A stretch of 64,000 nucleotides of DNA from Halichondria panicea (GCF_963675165.1 NC_087384.1:6007182-6071181), one strand, 5' to 3'. Shown: positions 35,971 to 56,241, counted from the stretch's first letter. The notes: a model not told the origin generated them from the sequence alone. Numbers and translations are program-made.

Positions 35971-37731
35971 TAGGGCCTATTGTATATATGCCAGTTGTAA
36001 CAATGTCATGTTCTCATACAGCATTGGCTACTGGGCACACTTCTGCTCAACCAGCGAATGCAGTTCTTCAACAGTTGATGGACAAATATCAGCTCACTAC
36101 TTTCCAAATCGACCGTGAAATCCAGCAAAAAGACATATCATATTTGGCTGCCTGGTTTGACAATGTGGAGTACTATGTCGATGCGATGGAATTATCACCT
36201 GGTGAACAAAGCAATGCCCGGAAAACAGAAAGTAACCACCTAGCCATGATCATGTGTTTGAAAATCTGGAAAAGAAAGAAGCTCTCACAAGCGACATTCA
36301 GGGCCCTTCTCGAGATGTTGGTAAAGCTGAAGAAAGGGGAGATTGCTGACAACGTCTGTCATTACATAAAGGTGAGTGTTTGTGTGCATGTGCCTAAATT
36401 TGTACTTCGAGCCAAACCTTACATCAATTGTGTGAGTGCACTGTATGTATGTCTAGCCCCTAGACTGTTTCGTGTTCGACATAGCTAGACTCGTAATTAG
36501 GCCTTACAACTGTAAAAATGTAGTTAACTAGTATGAAATTTAAAAATCAATAATACCCCTCGACGAACAAGCTGTAGGTGAGGGTATGAAAAATGTTGTG
36601 ATCTTTGACCTTTTGGACTAAGTTAACGCTTTCAAACGCATTACTTACAAGCTTAATTACTATTGATGTGTTTTCAGGCAATTCTTAGAGTTAGCATTGT
36701 GTGTGTTTATTAACTAACGCATTATTTTTGAGTCGAGGAACCTCTGCTACTACACACACTACAAGAATCTTTGCAAAATCAAAAATCAAAGTTGAGGGTA
36801 GTTGGCATAAAATTTATGGGCATAGTTAAGCATTCCTTATAATTGATTGACCACAGATAACACTGTGAGTAATGTTGCGATTCCATGTAAAGCGTACACA
36901 CCATAATGTATAATTTAGGGAACACTCATGCAACACCTCTGTTCTTTGTTCATTAGTGCTCAGCGAGATTGTGTATTTTGACTGTATTATCTAATTCAAT
37001 ACAGGAAATTCCCACCACATCTGTTGAAGAGGGATCACTTCGAGGGATTTCTGTGACACGAGGGCAGCAACACATTACTGAACAAGCAGTTCTGTCACCT
37101 ACCACCGAAGTAGTAGGCCTCTCGAGAAAGCGATTAGTAAGAAGCGGAAGTGGGCGTGGGGACGAGGCTACAGAAGTAGATGCCCTACTATCAAGCAATG
37201 GATTGACCTGCACAGACGGGAATAAGGAGTGCAAAGATGACCATATATTAAATATTTCAGAGCAGCTGGAAAAGTGTGAGCTAGTAGCAACGCGGCTGGG
37301 ATTAACGCCAGCTGAGATTGAAGCCATCGAATATAATAATCGGACCATAGAAATGATGAGATATAAAACTCTTAAGAAATGGAAATGTAAGGCTCTACTC
37401 AGTGGAACAGCTACATATCGAGTTCTACTACAAGCTTTGTTGGATTGTGGCTGCAATGACCAAGCAAAGCAAGTGTGCTCACTGCTCAAGGAATCACTAG
37501 AATGTCAACATAAAGTTATTAAAATAGATAATTAGACTCCAAAACGTTATATTGTGTGTTGTGTGTGTTTGTTTGTTTTGCTTAAAATTAATGTTGTAAG
37601 CCAATATTCAATAAGGAAAAGGTCAGCTATTGTAAAAGTCAAAAACTGTAAAAAAAAATCGTAAACAAAAAAGCATTGCAAATAGTGGGAGGGGCTACCT
37701 TGCAAAAATAATACCATTCCCAGATCAGAGA

Positions 37732-40514
<2,783 letters not shown>

Positions 40515-41422
40515 GACTATGAATGTAATAATAGGTAAACCATCCTTGGCCTCAGGTTTCGCCCTCGGCCTCGGAGGTTTACTGCCATAAATTTTAATGT
40601 ATAGTGGACAATAAGTATAACTTATAAACACACTGTTTTGGAGGTGTCTTAGTATGGGATTTAGAAGCCCAAAGGCACCACTGCTTTAGTATCCCGAGCA
40701 TAGTGAGGGTACTACAAGTGCCTGAGAGCTTCTAAATCACATTATAGACAGCGAAAACAGTGTCTATTAACCCACGCATCAAACGCTCTCAGTGCATGAA
40801 TATAACTCTTTTGTGCATTTTGTACCGAGTGAAGAATCACAAAAGCTAGCCGAAATATCCCTCTCGGCAAGTTTAGGCCAGGAAATGTTGAACTGAAGCT
40901 TCTATCTATTTATACGAATGAATGGGCAGGGCGACACAAAGAAAAATATTGACTACAGTCAAGTGAGTTGCAGCTAGCCGTCACTTTGTAGAGAGATCGA
41001 GCGAGTTTGTAGGTACTTATTGTCTCTTGAGTTTTAGCTTTCTTCTGTTTTATGAAGTTTTACAAGCTTAGCTATATCTCTTCGTGTCGCCCTCTGGAAG
41101 GTATTTATCTACATCTACAAGCCTTGAATGAAAGCTGCACTGAAGTACTTACTGCTCATACAAAATGCTGACTAAAATAGTGTTATACTAGCAGCTTTGA
41201 TTTTATCTTGTCTCTCATGCATATTTATAAATTATTCATACAAATATATACAGCAGACTTCTTTTGTCCTGCAAGGAGAGAAAAAAGCTAGCCAAAAAAA
41301 CTCATGAATATTCATGAGCAATCACTTGGTGATGACGCCTTCCTGTACAAATTGCAATGTAAAACGCTGATGTCAGCACTTTACTAAACAATCACATGAT
41401 CATTCACATTTAAATGGCCCAA
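40515..41422. other. Junction sequence between duplicated units
   Basis: Not shared with the other units. It includes AT-rich and repeat-like sequence (for example TTTAGTATCCCGAGCATAGTG near 40,685) and probably the promoter of the copy 3 Death-domain gene. No other exon found. Confidence 0.5.
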
Positions 41423-44400
41423 ATGAGTAGTGATACAGACAGAGCTAGAGCTAGAGGGTACCCGTATGTGAAGTAAGTTGATCAGTCAATCACAAAGTGC
41501 TCCAGCATTTAAAGCATAATTATTGTTATTTCTCTATAGCCCAAACTCTCTTAAAAATGTGTACACAGCTCTATTTAAAGTAGCTGATCAATGGTTTAAT
41601 CTTGGCCTTCAACTTGACGTTGACTCAAATGACCTAAAAAGGATTCACAGCACGCTCCAAAACAATACAGAGAAACTGCGTGAGATGCTCACTGTGAGGT
41701 TAGCCCAAGGAGATTTGACTTGGGATCAAATTACAGAGGCTCTAGAAAATCGTACTATTGGCCAACAAGTTATTGCCAATGAAATAAGAAGTAAACATAT
41801 CACACCAGTAGAGAGAGGTAAATAGTGCAACTATACTACAATGTATATATACAAATCAATGGTGCAAGCTGCGCTGTGCTAATGTGCCTCTTGGGAAGAG
41901 GTCATTGTATTTTGTATAATTATCACGAATCACGAAATAAATGTTTGCATTTGCAATAATTAAACCACAATTTAGAGCAACAAGTAACGTAGCTTAATGA
42001 TAAAAGTTAAATAGTGCAAACAGATGATGCTATAAAAGATTCTGAAAAGACTAGAGCAGCCTTCAGTTTGCAAATCCACGAATTAAAATCCAAGAGAGCT
42101 AGAAAGAAGCCTGCATGTAGAATAATTACATGCATGTTAGTTTTAGTTCATAGGGTTATATCTCACAGAGGGTACATACATAGTGATGAATTATGTGATC
42201 TCAAATTAACGGACAGTCCCGGGACAGTTGCCTTTGCACCTATGTATATATACAAGAGTTCATTATATCAGATAGCTATTCGTTACAACAATGTCATGAT
42301 CTTATACAGCACCGGCTACTGGGCACACTGTAGGATCATCGGCTCAATTTTTTCAGCAGCTGATGGATAAATATCAGCTCACTACTGCCCAAATCGATCG
42401 TGAAATCCAACAGGAAGATGTACCAATTTTGGCTGCTTACTTTGATAATGTGGATCACTATATTGATGCGATGGAATTATCACGTAGCGAGCGAAGTGAT
42501 GTTCGGTTGAAAGGTAACCACCACCTAGCTATGATCGAGTGTTTGAAAATCTGGAGAAGTAAGAACCCCTCACAAGCGACATTCAGGGCCCTTCTGGATA
42601 TGCTAGTTAAGCTGAAGAAATGGGCGATTGCTGCCCGAGTCTGTCAGTACTTAAAGGTGGGGGTTTTGTGTGTACCATAATTTGTGTACGTCAAGCTATT
42701 TTGAATTAGCACCAATTAAACCTTACTAACGTTGTGATTTATAATTAATGCCCATAGTCTTATCGTGTATGTGTGAGTGCACTCTGTGTGTTGACACATT
42801 ATTGTGCACTCGATTGCATATTGGGAACTGATAAGCACTCACTTAGTAACCAACAGTTCAGGTTTGCTTCATTCCATGATGTTTTTCCTCATAATAATTT
42901 ATTATAGGAAGCACAGCTGCAGGAAACGCTAAACCAGCAATTACAAAATAAGAAAACATTCGACGATGCTCTAAGAGATGGAATAGTAACTGTGAAAATA
43001 ACTAATGCTCTAATTCAAGGAGAAGCAGGTGTTGGAAAAACATGTACCAAGCGCATTCTTTGTAATCAGGGCCCTGCCAGCTCTAGAGATAGCACTCCTC
43101 TTGCTGATATTTCTGTTCATGTTAGAGATGTAACTGATGTCAAGGTCCATTCTCAAAACAAAAAATGGAAGGAAGTAAATGAGGAAAAACTACAAGACAT
43201 TGTTCAAGCTATGATTTCAGGCGTAATTAGAGAAATGCAAAGAAAAAATCCCCCAATACACGAAAATGTAGCAACAATAATTGAAGATCCAGCTGGTACT
43301 AGCGAACCGAGTCAAAATCCAACTCTACCAGAATTGTTAGAGAATACTGAAAAATCTACCACAGCATTGCCACAGGCTGAACTGGAGTCACTGATTGATA
43401 ATCTTCGTGATAAAGTAGTTGATTCACGTCATCCAAGCTCACAAGATGCACAGGAAATTCTAGGCTCCAACTGGATCTATTTTATCGACAGTGGTGGCCA
43501 GCCTCACTTTCACAATCTTTTACCACATTTTGTACATGGCATTAGCATTGCTTTGTTTACTCTGAAGCTTTCTGAACGATTGGACTCTCATTCTATAGTT
43601 GAGTATTACGAAAACGACAAACTGATTTCAACTCCATACCAATCACCTCTTACAACTATTGATACCCTCAAGTGTCTCGTCCGCTCAATGCAATCTCATA
43701 CTATCAATGGCGAAAAACCTACTCTTGTCATTGTAGGTACCTTTCTGGACGAAACAAAGAAAAGTTCTGAAACTGTACAAGAAAAGAATGAACGTCTACT
43801 TAAAAATTTTTCGCTAGAATTTACAGACCAGCTTGTCTTCTATAATGAAGCTGAGAACAAATTAATATTTTCTCTGAATGGAAAGGATCCAGGTGCTCAT
43901 GAAGAAAGAATTGCTGAAATGATCAGATCTGTCGTCGAAGATTCTCCTTCTAAAGTTATTGAAATGCCAATTCGATGGTACGTGCTGGAGATATCGTTAA
44001 AAGAAATGTCAAGTCGTCTGAACAGAAAAGTGTTGAGCAAGCAACAGTGTCTGGAAGTTGCAAAGAAAATACATATCGAAGAAGATGCACTTGTGGAGGC
44101 TTTGAAATTCTTTCACGAACAACATATTTTTCACTACTATGTAGATATCTTGCCTAACGTTGTCTTCACTAGCCCTCAAGTTCTCCTGGACAAGCTGACA
44201 GAATTGGTCAAGGAAGCATACGATAAAAGGATTAAATCAACCACTACTGGACAGGCTCAAGTTTCCAAAGGAAAATGGCAGAAATTTCAAAATAAGGGAA
44301 TTATAACGCTAGAGTTTGTTAAATACTTTTCAAAGCACTACGTGGAAGGGTTGTTTTCTCCACCCGACCTCCTCAAAATATTCATGAGTCATCTCATTCT

Positions 44401-47400
44401 AACACCATTTTCGCCTACATATTCTGAAATAGATTTCACATCACGTACGGCTCAGTACTTCATGCCCTCACTTTTGGATATGCTTCCACAAGACAAATTA
44501 ATGGAATATCGTGTTGTGTCTGTTTTAGCGAGTCCGTTGTTAATTAGATTCCCTAATGGTTGGCCACGTGCAGGAGTGTTTTGTTGCCTTCAAGTTTATC
44601 TGATTCATCAGTTGGGTTGGAAGCTTCTGCTTTTTAGGGGAAATCCGAAACTAATTGCTCAGAATTGTGTAATGTTGTCTCCTCCAGGCAGTAGTTGCCG
44701 GGTTACTCTGATCGACTCTTTTTCGATTGTTGAAGTACACGTGAATGGAGGCAAAGATGTTTGTTCTGCAATGTGTCCAATAATTTGCAATCAAATTGAA
44801 ACCGGAATACGTGCTTCTTGTCGAACACTTCGATACAGTGAGGATCAGCTGCAGTTAGCTTTTTTCTGTCCTTGTACACTTTCTTCTTTACCACATTCTG
44901 CGGAGGTTTCTCGTTTCCATGCCGCAGTACTCTTGAAGGACGGCAATCTAAGATGCACTTTTGATGAGAGTATCATATCGGAGGTCCAGTCTGAAGAAAT
45001 GATCTGGCTCCAAAATACAGGTGTGTAAGCATTATAATTGTATCTGCATATAACACATCGTCTATGCTAATTATACAACAATGTGTATTTATTTCATGTT
45101 CTTATACATGCAGCACCGGCTACTGGGCACACTGTAGGATCATCTTCTCAACCAGTGGGCACAGTTTTTCAACAGCTGATGGACAAATATCAGCTCAGTA
45201 CTACTGCCCAAGCCAGTGAGCCGAAAAAAGAAGATCCTTCGTCTTCGTCACCTCCACCAGGTGTAGTAAATCAGTATGGATGCGTTTCTGTTCAGTATTC
45301 TAGCCGCAGGCTTGCTAAGCTTTATTTGGAGCTTATAGTAACCAGCTCAACCTTAGAATTCGGGATATGGAAGGCAGCTTCAGTGCTGGGCGGGGATGCT
45401 AAATTGGGACGTACGGTCCCAGCTACATGTACAGTATAATTATAGCCTATTATATACATGTGTGTATGCCAGTTGCAACAATGTCCTGTTCTTATACAGC
45501 ACCGGCTACTGGGCACACTGTAGGATCATCTGCCCAACCAGTGAGTGCACGGCTGATGGACAAATATCAGCTCAGTACTACTGCCCAAGCCAGTGAGCCG
45601 AAAAAAGAAGATCCTTTGTCTTCCTTGCCTCCACCAGGTGTAGTAAATCAGCATGGATGCATAAAGCTTTTCTGTTTAACGTTTTAATATTCTAGCCGTA
45701 GTTCCAAGCTTCCTAACTTTATTGGAGCTTATAGTAACCCAGCTACATATATGAAAGGTGAATAGCAGTTTCAGTGCCATACGGGGGTGCTAAATTGGGA
45801 CAGTCCCGGCTACATGTATGTATTAAATATCGTATAGCGTGAAATTTTCAAGGGGCTTAATTTTCGCTGTTTTCGTGGGTTAACAATCCTACATAAAAAA
45901 TGAATTCCACAAAAATTCGCTATAATGTGAAAAGATTAAAGGCGTGGCTTTCGGTAAGCTGTCCAACCCACAAGAGTGCCTTGAAAATTTCGCGCTATAT
46001 ATACGGTATAGGGCCTATTGTATATATGCCAGTTGTAACAATGTCATGTTCTCATACAGCATTGGCTACTGGGCACACTTCTGCTCAATCAGCGAATGCA
46101 GTTCTTCAACAGCTGATGGACAAATATCAGCTCACTAATTCACAAGTCAACCATGAAATCCTGCAAAAAGACGTGCCATATTTGGCTGCCTGGTTTGATA
46201 ATGTGGAGCTCTATGTCGATGCGATGGAATTATCACCTAGCGAGCAAAGTGATGTTTTGATGAAAAAATTGGACAGTAACCACCTAGCCATGATCAAGTG
46301 CTTGAATATCTGGAAAAGAAGGAAGCTTTCACAAGCGACATTCAGGGCCCTTCTGGAGATGTTAGTAAAGCTGAAGAAAGAGGCGATTGCTGACGACATC
46401 TGTCAGTATATAAAGGTGAGTGTTTGCGTGTGCCTGAATTTGTACGTCGAGCTATTTTACCAAACCTTACATTAATTGTGTGAGTGCACTGTATGTCTGT
46501 CTAGCCCCTAGACTGTTTCGTGTTCGACTCGTAATTATGTTTAGTGATACGCGAGGTAGTTCTCAACTGTGCCCTTGATGGCCTTACAACTGGTAGCTTA
46601 GTATGAACCCTAAAACTCAGTGATACCCCTCGACAAACAAGCTGTAAGTGAGGGTATGAAAAATGTTGTGATCTTTGGACTAAGTTAACGCTTTTGAAAC
46701 GCATACTTACAAGCATTAATAACCTTCAATGGTGTTTTCAGGCAATTCTTGAGGTTAGCATTGTGTGAGTAACTAACGCATTTGAGTCGAAGAACCTCTG
46801 CTACTAGCTATACACACTACAAGAATCTTTGCAAAATCAAAAAGTTAAGGGCTGTGAGTAATGTTGCGATTCCACGCGTACACACCATAATGTACACACC
46901 ATAATGTATAATTTAGGGTACACTCATGCAACACCAGTTCATTAGTGCTCAGAGATTGTGTATTTTGACTGTATTATCTGAACTTTCATTCAATACAGGA
47001 AATTCCCACCACATCTGTTGAAGAGGGAGAGATGCAATCACTTCGAGGGATATCCATGCCGCGAGGGCAGGAACACACTACTGAACAAGCAGTTCCGTCA
47101 CATACCACCGAAGTAGCAGGCCTCTCGAGAAAGCGATTAGTAAGGAGCGGAAGTGGGCGTGGGGACGAGGCTACAAAAGTAGATGCCCTACTATCAAGCA
47201 ATGGATTGACTTGCACAGACGGGAATAAGGAGTGCAAAGATGACCATATATTAAATATTTCAATGCAGCTGGAACAATGGGAGCTAGTAGCAACGTGGCT
47301 AGGATTAACGGCAGCTGAGAGAGAAGCCATCAAGGGTAACAATCAGACCATAGAAATGATGAGATATAACACTCTTAAGAAATGGAAATCTAAGGCTCTA

Positions 47401-47538
47401 CTCAGTGGAACAGCTACGTATCGAGTTCTACTACAAGCTTTGTTGGATTGTGGCTGCAATGACCAAGCTAAGCGAGCGTGCTCACTACTCAAGAAATCAC
47501 TAGAATGTCAACATAAAATTATTAAAATAGAGAATTAG
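41423..47538 (+). CDS. Multi-Death-domain ROC-COR-like GTPase (copy 3, chimeric N-terminus, intact)
   Basis: Eight exons join in phase to 1322 aa: 41423-41472, 41540-41817, 42310-42656, 42908-45020, 45114-45260, 45500-45637, 46060-46415, 46999-47538. The first two exons are unrelated to the DD1 exon of copies 1-2: a 16-codon start (MSSDTDRARARGYPYV) ending at AA/GTAAGT, then a more classical Death domain (KVADQWFNLGLQLDV, EKLREMLTVRLAQG). It then joins in phase 1 to the shared DD2-type exon. The large GTPase exon starts later than in copies 1-2, so DD3 is missing. P-loop GEAGVGKT and DSGGQPHFH remain. Linkers, DD4 and DD5 are as in copy 1. Final order: DD, DD, ROC-COR, DD, DD. SANBR copy 3 lies 150 bp downstream. 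Confidence 0.83.
45829..46010. mobile_element. MITE-like element (copy 3 of the intronic CGTATAGCG element)
   Basis: Same place and ends as 9523-9693 and 35,792-35,970. Confidence 0.6.
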
Positions 47539-47689
47539 ACCCCAACATTATTATGTGCGTGTTTATTAATTTTCATTAACCCATATTCAATAAGGAAAAG
47601 GTCAGCTATTGTAAAAGTCAAAAACTGTAAAAAAGTACATTGCAAATAGTGGGAGGGGCTACCTTGCAAATTAATTCCCAGATTGGAGA

Positions 47690-51531
<3,842 letters not shown>

Positions 51532-51787
51532 TAAGACAGACTTGATCTATGAACAATTTTTTTGTGTGTGTTCGCAAATGCATGCATATGAATGATTGAC
51601 ACAAGGAACGATTAATTATACAAGAGAGGTCACACTGGTGTTGATTCATTTGCTGACTGCATGGGTACATAATATGTAAATTATACTTTAGTGCATGCAT
51701 GTATAGGGGATCGATCGATTACTTCAACATGGTACAACAATTAATATAGGTGTGTGTGTTGCGGGTGGATTTACCATTAGGATATTA
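51532..51787. other. Non-coding flank of SANBR copy 3
   Basis: AT-rich; nothing recognisable. Confidence 0.4.
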
Positions 51788-52062
51788 CAGTAGAACCTCG
51801 ATTATCCGGCTTGGCAGTTTTCTTTTTAAGATTAAATAATTCAGAAAATGGGCGTGTCCCTCAAATGCGCACGCGCGTTGCAGCTGTTACCATGGAGATA
51901 TGCATGCTTATTTTCTGCGCATGCGCAGAAAACCATGTGGCACTGCTGTTTATCAATAAAGTGGGTGGATCAAGGCGTGGTTTATCTATTCGATTATCCG
52001 GCATATTCACTTATCTGGCCTGCTTCTGGAACCAAGGTGTCCGGATAATCGATGTTCTACTG
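51788..52062. mobile_element. Pogo/Tigger-like MITE, TA target site
   Basis: Inverted ends CAGTAGAACCTCGATTATCC and GGATAATCGATGTTCTACTG are flanked by TA. About 275 bp, with an internal perfect palindrome TTTTCTGCGCATGCGCAGAAAA-like core near 51,911-51,932. No transposase. Confidence 0.8.
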
Positions 52063-53007
52063 TATTACTGCATGCGTGCATCTCCTTATGAGCTAAATTA
52101 TATTATGTCACACCATTTGATGGTCAGCAGATGATAAACTCGGGAGACTACCTAGAGTCTCCCCATGCATGCAAATATAAAAGCCCCATGTAGACTCACT
52201 GATGAATTAAATTAATTTAAAGTTGTGCACTGTCAACACAAACGCTGCTACCTGGAAATCCCCAGGGTATTTCCAGGGGTATTTCATGTGCTCCTACATG
52301 AATTTCGTTGACACTCTGAAAGTGCTGCTTTAGGCGCATGCTTGTCATATACCTCCTCTGCAAGGTGGTCTATCAAGAGTCAGTATCATGAATAATTTTA
52401 TTAAAACTTGGAATGTGGAATTAATGAATAACCTCAGCTTTTTGCTGACACCCCGCACGCACAGTTATGGTGCACGGCACGCTGCGTCCCATGATAGTAT
52501 CATGAATGCACTCCTGCTGAATCCTGCATGAATCAGCCGCCCTTCCCGTCTGAGCAAGTCTGAACTTTTTGGCTAGGTCGAAATTCCCACCTAATCAATT
52601 AGATTAAGGATTGACAAGGAAATAACAAGAAGCGTATGCGTTCTATGCAGTGGGACGCACTAGCGCTAGTCGGCCTAACTATATAGCCTCAAATCCAGGC
52701 CGATTAAAATAGGTATATTTTAATCAATCAACATGGATTCAAGGCTAGCCTATCGCTAGTCAGTCGATTGACCTGGAGATAACTAGTGAGTCTAAAACAC
52801 TTCCTTTGACTCGCGGATGTCGTACCTCCTGTAGTCTCAGGTCCAGGCTGCGCTTACGTATGCGGTATTCATGGCCGATCGTGGGCGTGCACCTCCTGTG
52901 CGATTAATTACTGGTCTAAGAAATTCCTGGACTTCTAACACGAGTTTCAGATTTCTAAAAAAGTTATATATCACGTAACCCTAATTTACGGTGTCCTAGA
53001 ACTGAAG
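52063..53007. other. Intergenic repeat-rich DNA
   Basis: Short inverted and direct repeats (for example GCACTAGCGCTAGTCGG near 52,665 and TCGCTAGTCAGTCGATTG near 52,755) but no exon resembling a known family. Confidence 0.4.
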
Positions 53008-53551
53008 GGTCACCCGCCTCCGCCTACCGCCACAATTATTAAACGCTTGCGGTAGGCACGCGCAGTTATTCCTAATGCCCACGCATTAAATATTAAATGC
53101 ACACGGTTAAACAAAAACTGCCAACAAAGTTAATGTTCAGGTCAGTCTGCACAAGGTCAAAGGTCAATGAATCATGTCTGCATTCTAATTAACGCACGTA
53201 TTACTTCTGTTGAAATGGCCATTTGATGCAGGTGAGTTGGATTTGGTCTCACTATATATTATGCTAGTGATTCCTTTACACCCTTCAAGGTAGCTCTAAG
53301 ACCGAATATAACTCATTGCAGCGATATATAGTGGGCCAAGGAATACTTAGAATGCGGACATAATTCATTGACCTTTGACCTTGTGCACACTGACCTGAAC
53401 ATTTGTTGGCGGTTCTTTGTTTAACCGTGTGCATTTAATGTGCCTACCGCGAGCGCTTAGATTTAAGCACGCACGGTTAACAAAACTCTTGCGAGTGCTA
53501 AGAATTTAAGCCTGTGCGATTAATTGTGGCGGTAGGCAGAGGCGGGTGACC
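53008..53551. mobile_element. Foldback element, about 540 bp
   Basis: The left end GGTCACCCGCCTCCGCCTACC pairs with the right end GGTAGGCAGAGGCGGGTGACC. The arms continue inward: CAGGTCAGTCTGCACAAGG with CCTTGTGCACACTGACCTG, and GGTCAATGAATCATGTCTGC with its inverted match. Arms exceed 150 bp with repeated internal GTAGGCACGCGC-like blocks. No coding capacity. Confidence 0.75.
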
Positions 53552-53689
53552 TTCTCGTCCACTGTACAATTTACTAAAAAAAGATGAGCTTGTATGTTTT
53601 GCCGTTATGTCATGAATACATAATTATTGCACTTCCAGGAAATTGCATGGTGATGTGTTTCAAGTAAAATATATATGTATTAGTTATTA

Positions 53690-54060
53690 TGTCATCCAGT
53701 GCAATATATGGCATGTTGCACGAGGGCGCCTGCAATAACTAACTTGTTGCCCAATGACGTTAAACTCGTCTGACTGGTCATATAAATCGTAATAAAAGAC
53801 ATGTGTTTTGAAGGAATTTAGTGTATTCATTAGTTTTGAATTCCATAGTAAATTTTTAGGTGTTCTTCCCACTAGTAGTAGCCTATAAAACGGACCAAAT
53901 GAGTTATTGGGTGGGATGGGGCATAAGTCCCAAATGGATATCTCTTTTTTACAGTGCAAGTGCATATAATCCAGTGCATTATGCCATTAATGCAGTGCAA
54001 TATATGGTAGCCATGGCAGTGATGCAACATGCCATATACTGAGCACTGGATTGCTTTGAT
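53690..54060. repeat. Imperfect inverted repeat (GCAATATATGGCATGTTGC)
   Basis: TCCAGTGCAATATATGGCATG at the left matches CATGCCATATACTGAGCACTGG at the right in inverse orientation, with TTGCCCAATGA / CACTGGGCAAC also inverted. Probably a small foldback element. Confidence 0.5.
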
Positions 54061-56241
54061 CTGCCCACTCACTGGGCAACAAGAATTAAAACATATGAAT
54101 ACCGAATCCTTAATATTTATCATTACCTCATTCTGCTTGCAGGTATGGAATGATAGCCTTGGAAACTGGAGACTCTATAAAAGAATAAAAGTTTACAATA
54201 TAGACTGCATGGTCACATCCGATGAAAAACAGTTTTGTATCATTAAACCAACAATTTCCACCACAATTATCACCACAACAGAAAACATATCACCACTGAC
54301 CACCTTGCCTAAGAGACTAAAACATGGAAGACTATAAAATTGCTCGCAATAATTATGGTACATAAGTTGGATCTTTTTGGACAAGTATAGTTTGCCCTCA
54401 CCTCTGCAAAGATGCTGTACAGTCAGTGTTGTAGAAATTATAATTATGTCACCATTGATGTCGTCAGATGATAAACTTTACCCAGGGTTCTCCCCGCAAT
54501 TTTAACGGGAAATCCCTGGGTATTACCTAGCCTCATGAATTATCATGTCACCATTGAGGTCAGCAGAGGAAGACTTATAATAATTATACCCAGATTGCCA
54601 GCTATCTGATTGAACAGCTTCCCCAGCTAACCGGTAGGTTCGTCTGTGATGCATAAGATAGCAACATTTACATGCCTCAAGAGTATTCATTTGCCAAAAT
54701 AGCAATATGTATATACATGTACATACATACAGCAATCCCCTGTACGTTGCAGTAACAAAAAAATTGTCAAAATTATTACGGCAGTGTTGTAAATTCACTG
54801 AGAAAGGTAAGCCAACGACCAGGTTGTCTATAATGACAGAAATAGATCATTGACCTAGGAGACCTTAAATTACTACTTGATTTTTAATCATATGGAGGCA
54901 AAGATCTAGAATTTCAAATTGGTAAATTCAAGGGATATATATATTGATTACCCAAGCGTTTTCGTGACAAAACTATTTAGATCTATGTCTTTTTTGGCAC
55001 AAAATTTAAGAAAAAGAAAATTCACACTTTTTTCAACACTTACCGATTGTACACTTATCACATGTATTGGATCATAATAGACCCGTGTATGACGTTCGGG
55101 ACGGTATGGCTCTCCCCCGTTGCTTGTTTCAAGGTGTTTTCCCAGGCTAATCCCATGGGGTGTCAGCGAAAAACGTCTCAGCATGCAAAAGCATGCCCAA
55201 AGCATGCGATTATAATTAGATTCATTCATTCCGCATTCCTAAGTAACCAAATTTACCGTGATACCGCAATGCACAATAGTTGAGAATACACGTCATGCAT
55301 ATGGTGCTTTAGGTAACAGCAAAGAGAGAGAGAGCGGAGTGTGTCTAGTTGGATAGTGTGCTGGGTTTGTGCATGAGGTATAAGCCCCCTGTTTTTCCTT
55401 TAATCAGGGTTGGAATCCGATTAAGGCGTATACCTCGCTTGTGCATGCATGCGTAACAATTAAACCTATCCTCGTTTGTGTAAACGGGCCTAATCCGGGT
55501 TCTAATCCGAATTAGCCAACCCACCTCTGGAGTTAGTCGGGATACGCCCTCGGCATTGGTTGGTTATAAGTCATAATTACTAGTCAACCAGTCAATAATA
55601 TAACTATAACATACATAGACTCTAGTTAATAAAGATTTACATGGAAAGTATATGGGGAAAAGTGCCTCAGAGGAGGTATACTATACTATGGGACAAGTAA
55701 TTGTATTGTAGTCAAGCCTCGAGGGCGAGGTACGTTTGCGCATGCGCATTAGTATATAAGTCTAACTATTATAATGTCATAGCTTATTCATTCACCTACA
55801 CAAGTCAATGGTATCAGTATACAATTATTTTCTTACATAGGAAACACATGCATGATTGTGTATTCTACTCTCTAGACTGGATGCGCTGTAGGCCGGGAGA
55901 GACTGTCTGAGCAGTATGAACTTTTTTGGCCAGGTCAGAATTCCGACCTGGCCAAACATAATATCATAGATTGAATCTATGATCAGATCAAGGATTGAGA
56001 TTGACAAAATTAAGGCTTTTTGAATGTCACTGTGCTGTCGTGCTTACAATTGGTCATGAATATAATTATTGATACACGATCATTATAATATATTCATGGC
56101 CAATCTTGGCATGGGGTTGACGTGGGATTGGAATTCTTCAAATTAGGCTCAGAATACAGTTCTTTTGAAGGTAAAGGGGGAGGAGTGTTACGCATGGGCG
56201 GTTGTTTATAAAAGTCGAAAAACAGTCATTAGATCTACCAG
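54061..56241. other. Intergenic, with a Ser/Thr-rich exon relic
   Basis: Around 54,140-54,340 an open stretch after TGCTTGCAG includes ISTTIITTTENISP, repeated almost exactly at about 56,245-56,290 ahead of the Death-domain fragment. This looks like a duplicated linker exon, not a complete gene. The remainder has a palindrome TTTGGCCAGGTCAGAATTCC...CCTGGCCAAA at about 55,925-55,965 and no supported exon. Confidence 0.4.

Larger units (their letters stand above)
30379..37535 (+). pseudogene. Multi-Death-domain ROC-COR-like GTPase (copy 2, frameshifted)
   Basis: The same eight-exon layout as copy 1: 30379-30706, 30762-30824, 31120-31475, 32421-34969, 35063-35209, 35452-35594, 36022-36371, 37005-37535. 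DD1, DD2, DD3, the P-loop and DSGGQ motifs are intact. An extra C at about 34,548 shifts the frame late in the COR-like region, with a stop at 34,586 and a predicted product of about 970 aa lacking the last two Death domains. A second one-base loss at about 35,470 breaks the second linker exon, although skipping that phase 1-1 exon would restore the frame. The downstream exons stay open, so decay is recent, or the shifts are polymorphism or sequencing error. The DD2 exon differs from copy 1 far more than the flanking introns do. Confidence 0.75.

Noticed and set aside
54029-54337. 102-aa plus-strand protein gene
   Set aside because: Only the 3' part has a relative (the linker at 56.25 kb); the 5' part overlaps a foldback element and no coherent gene could be built.
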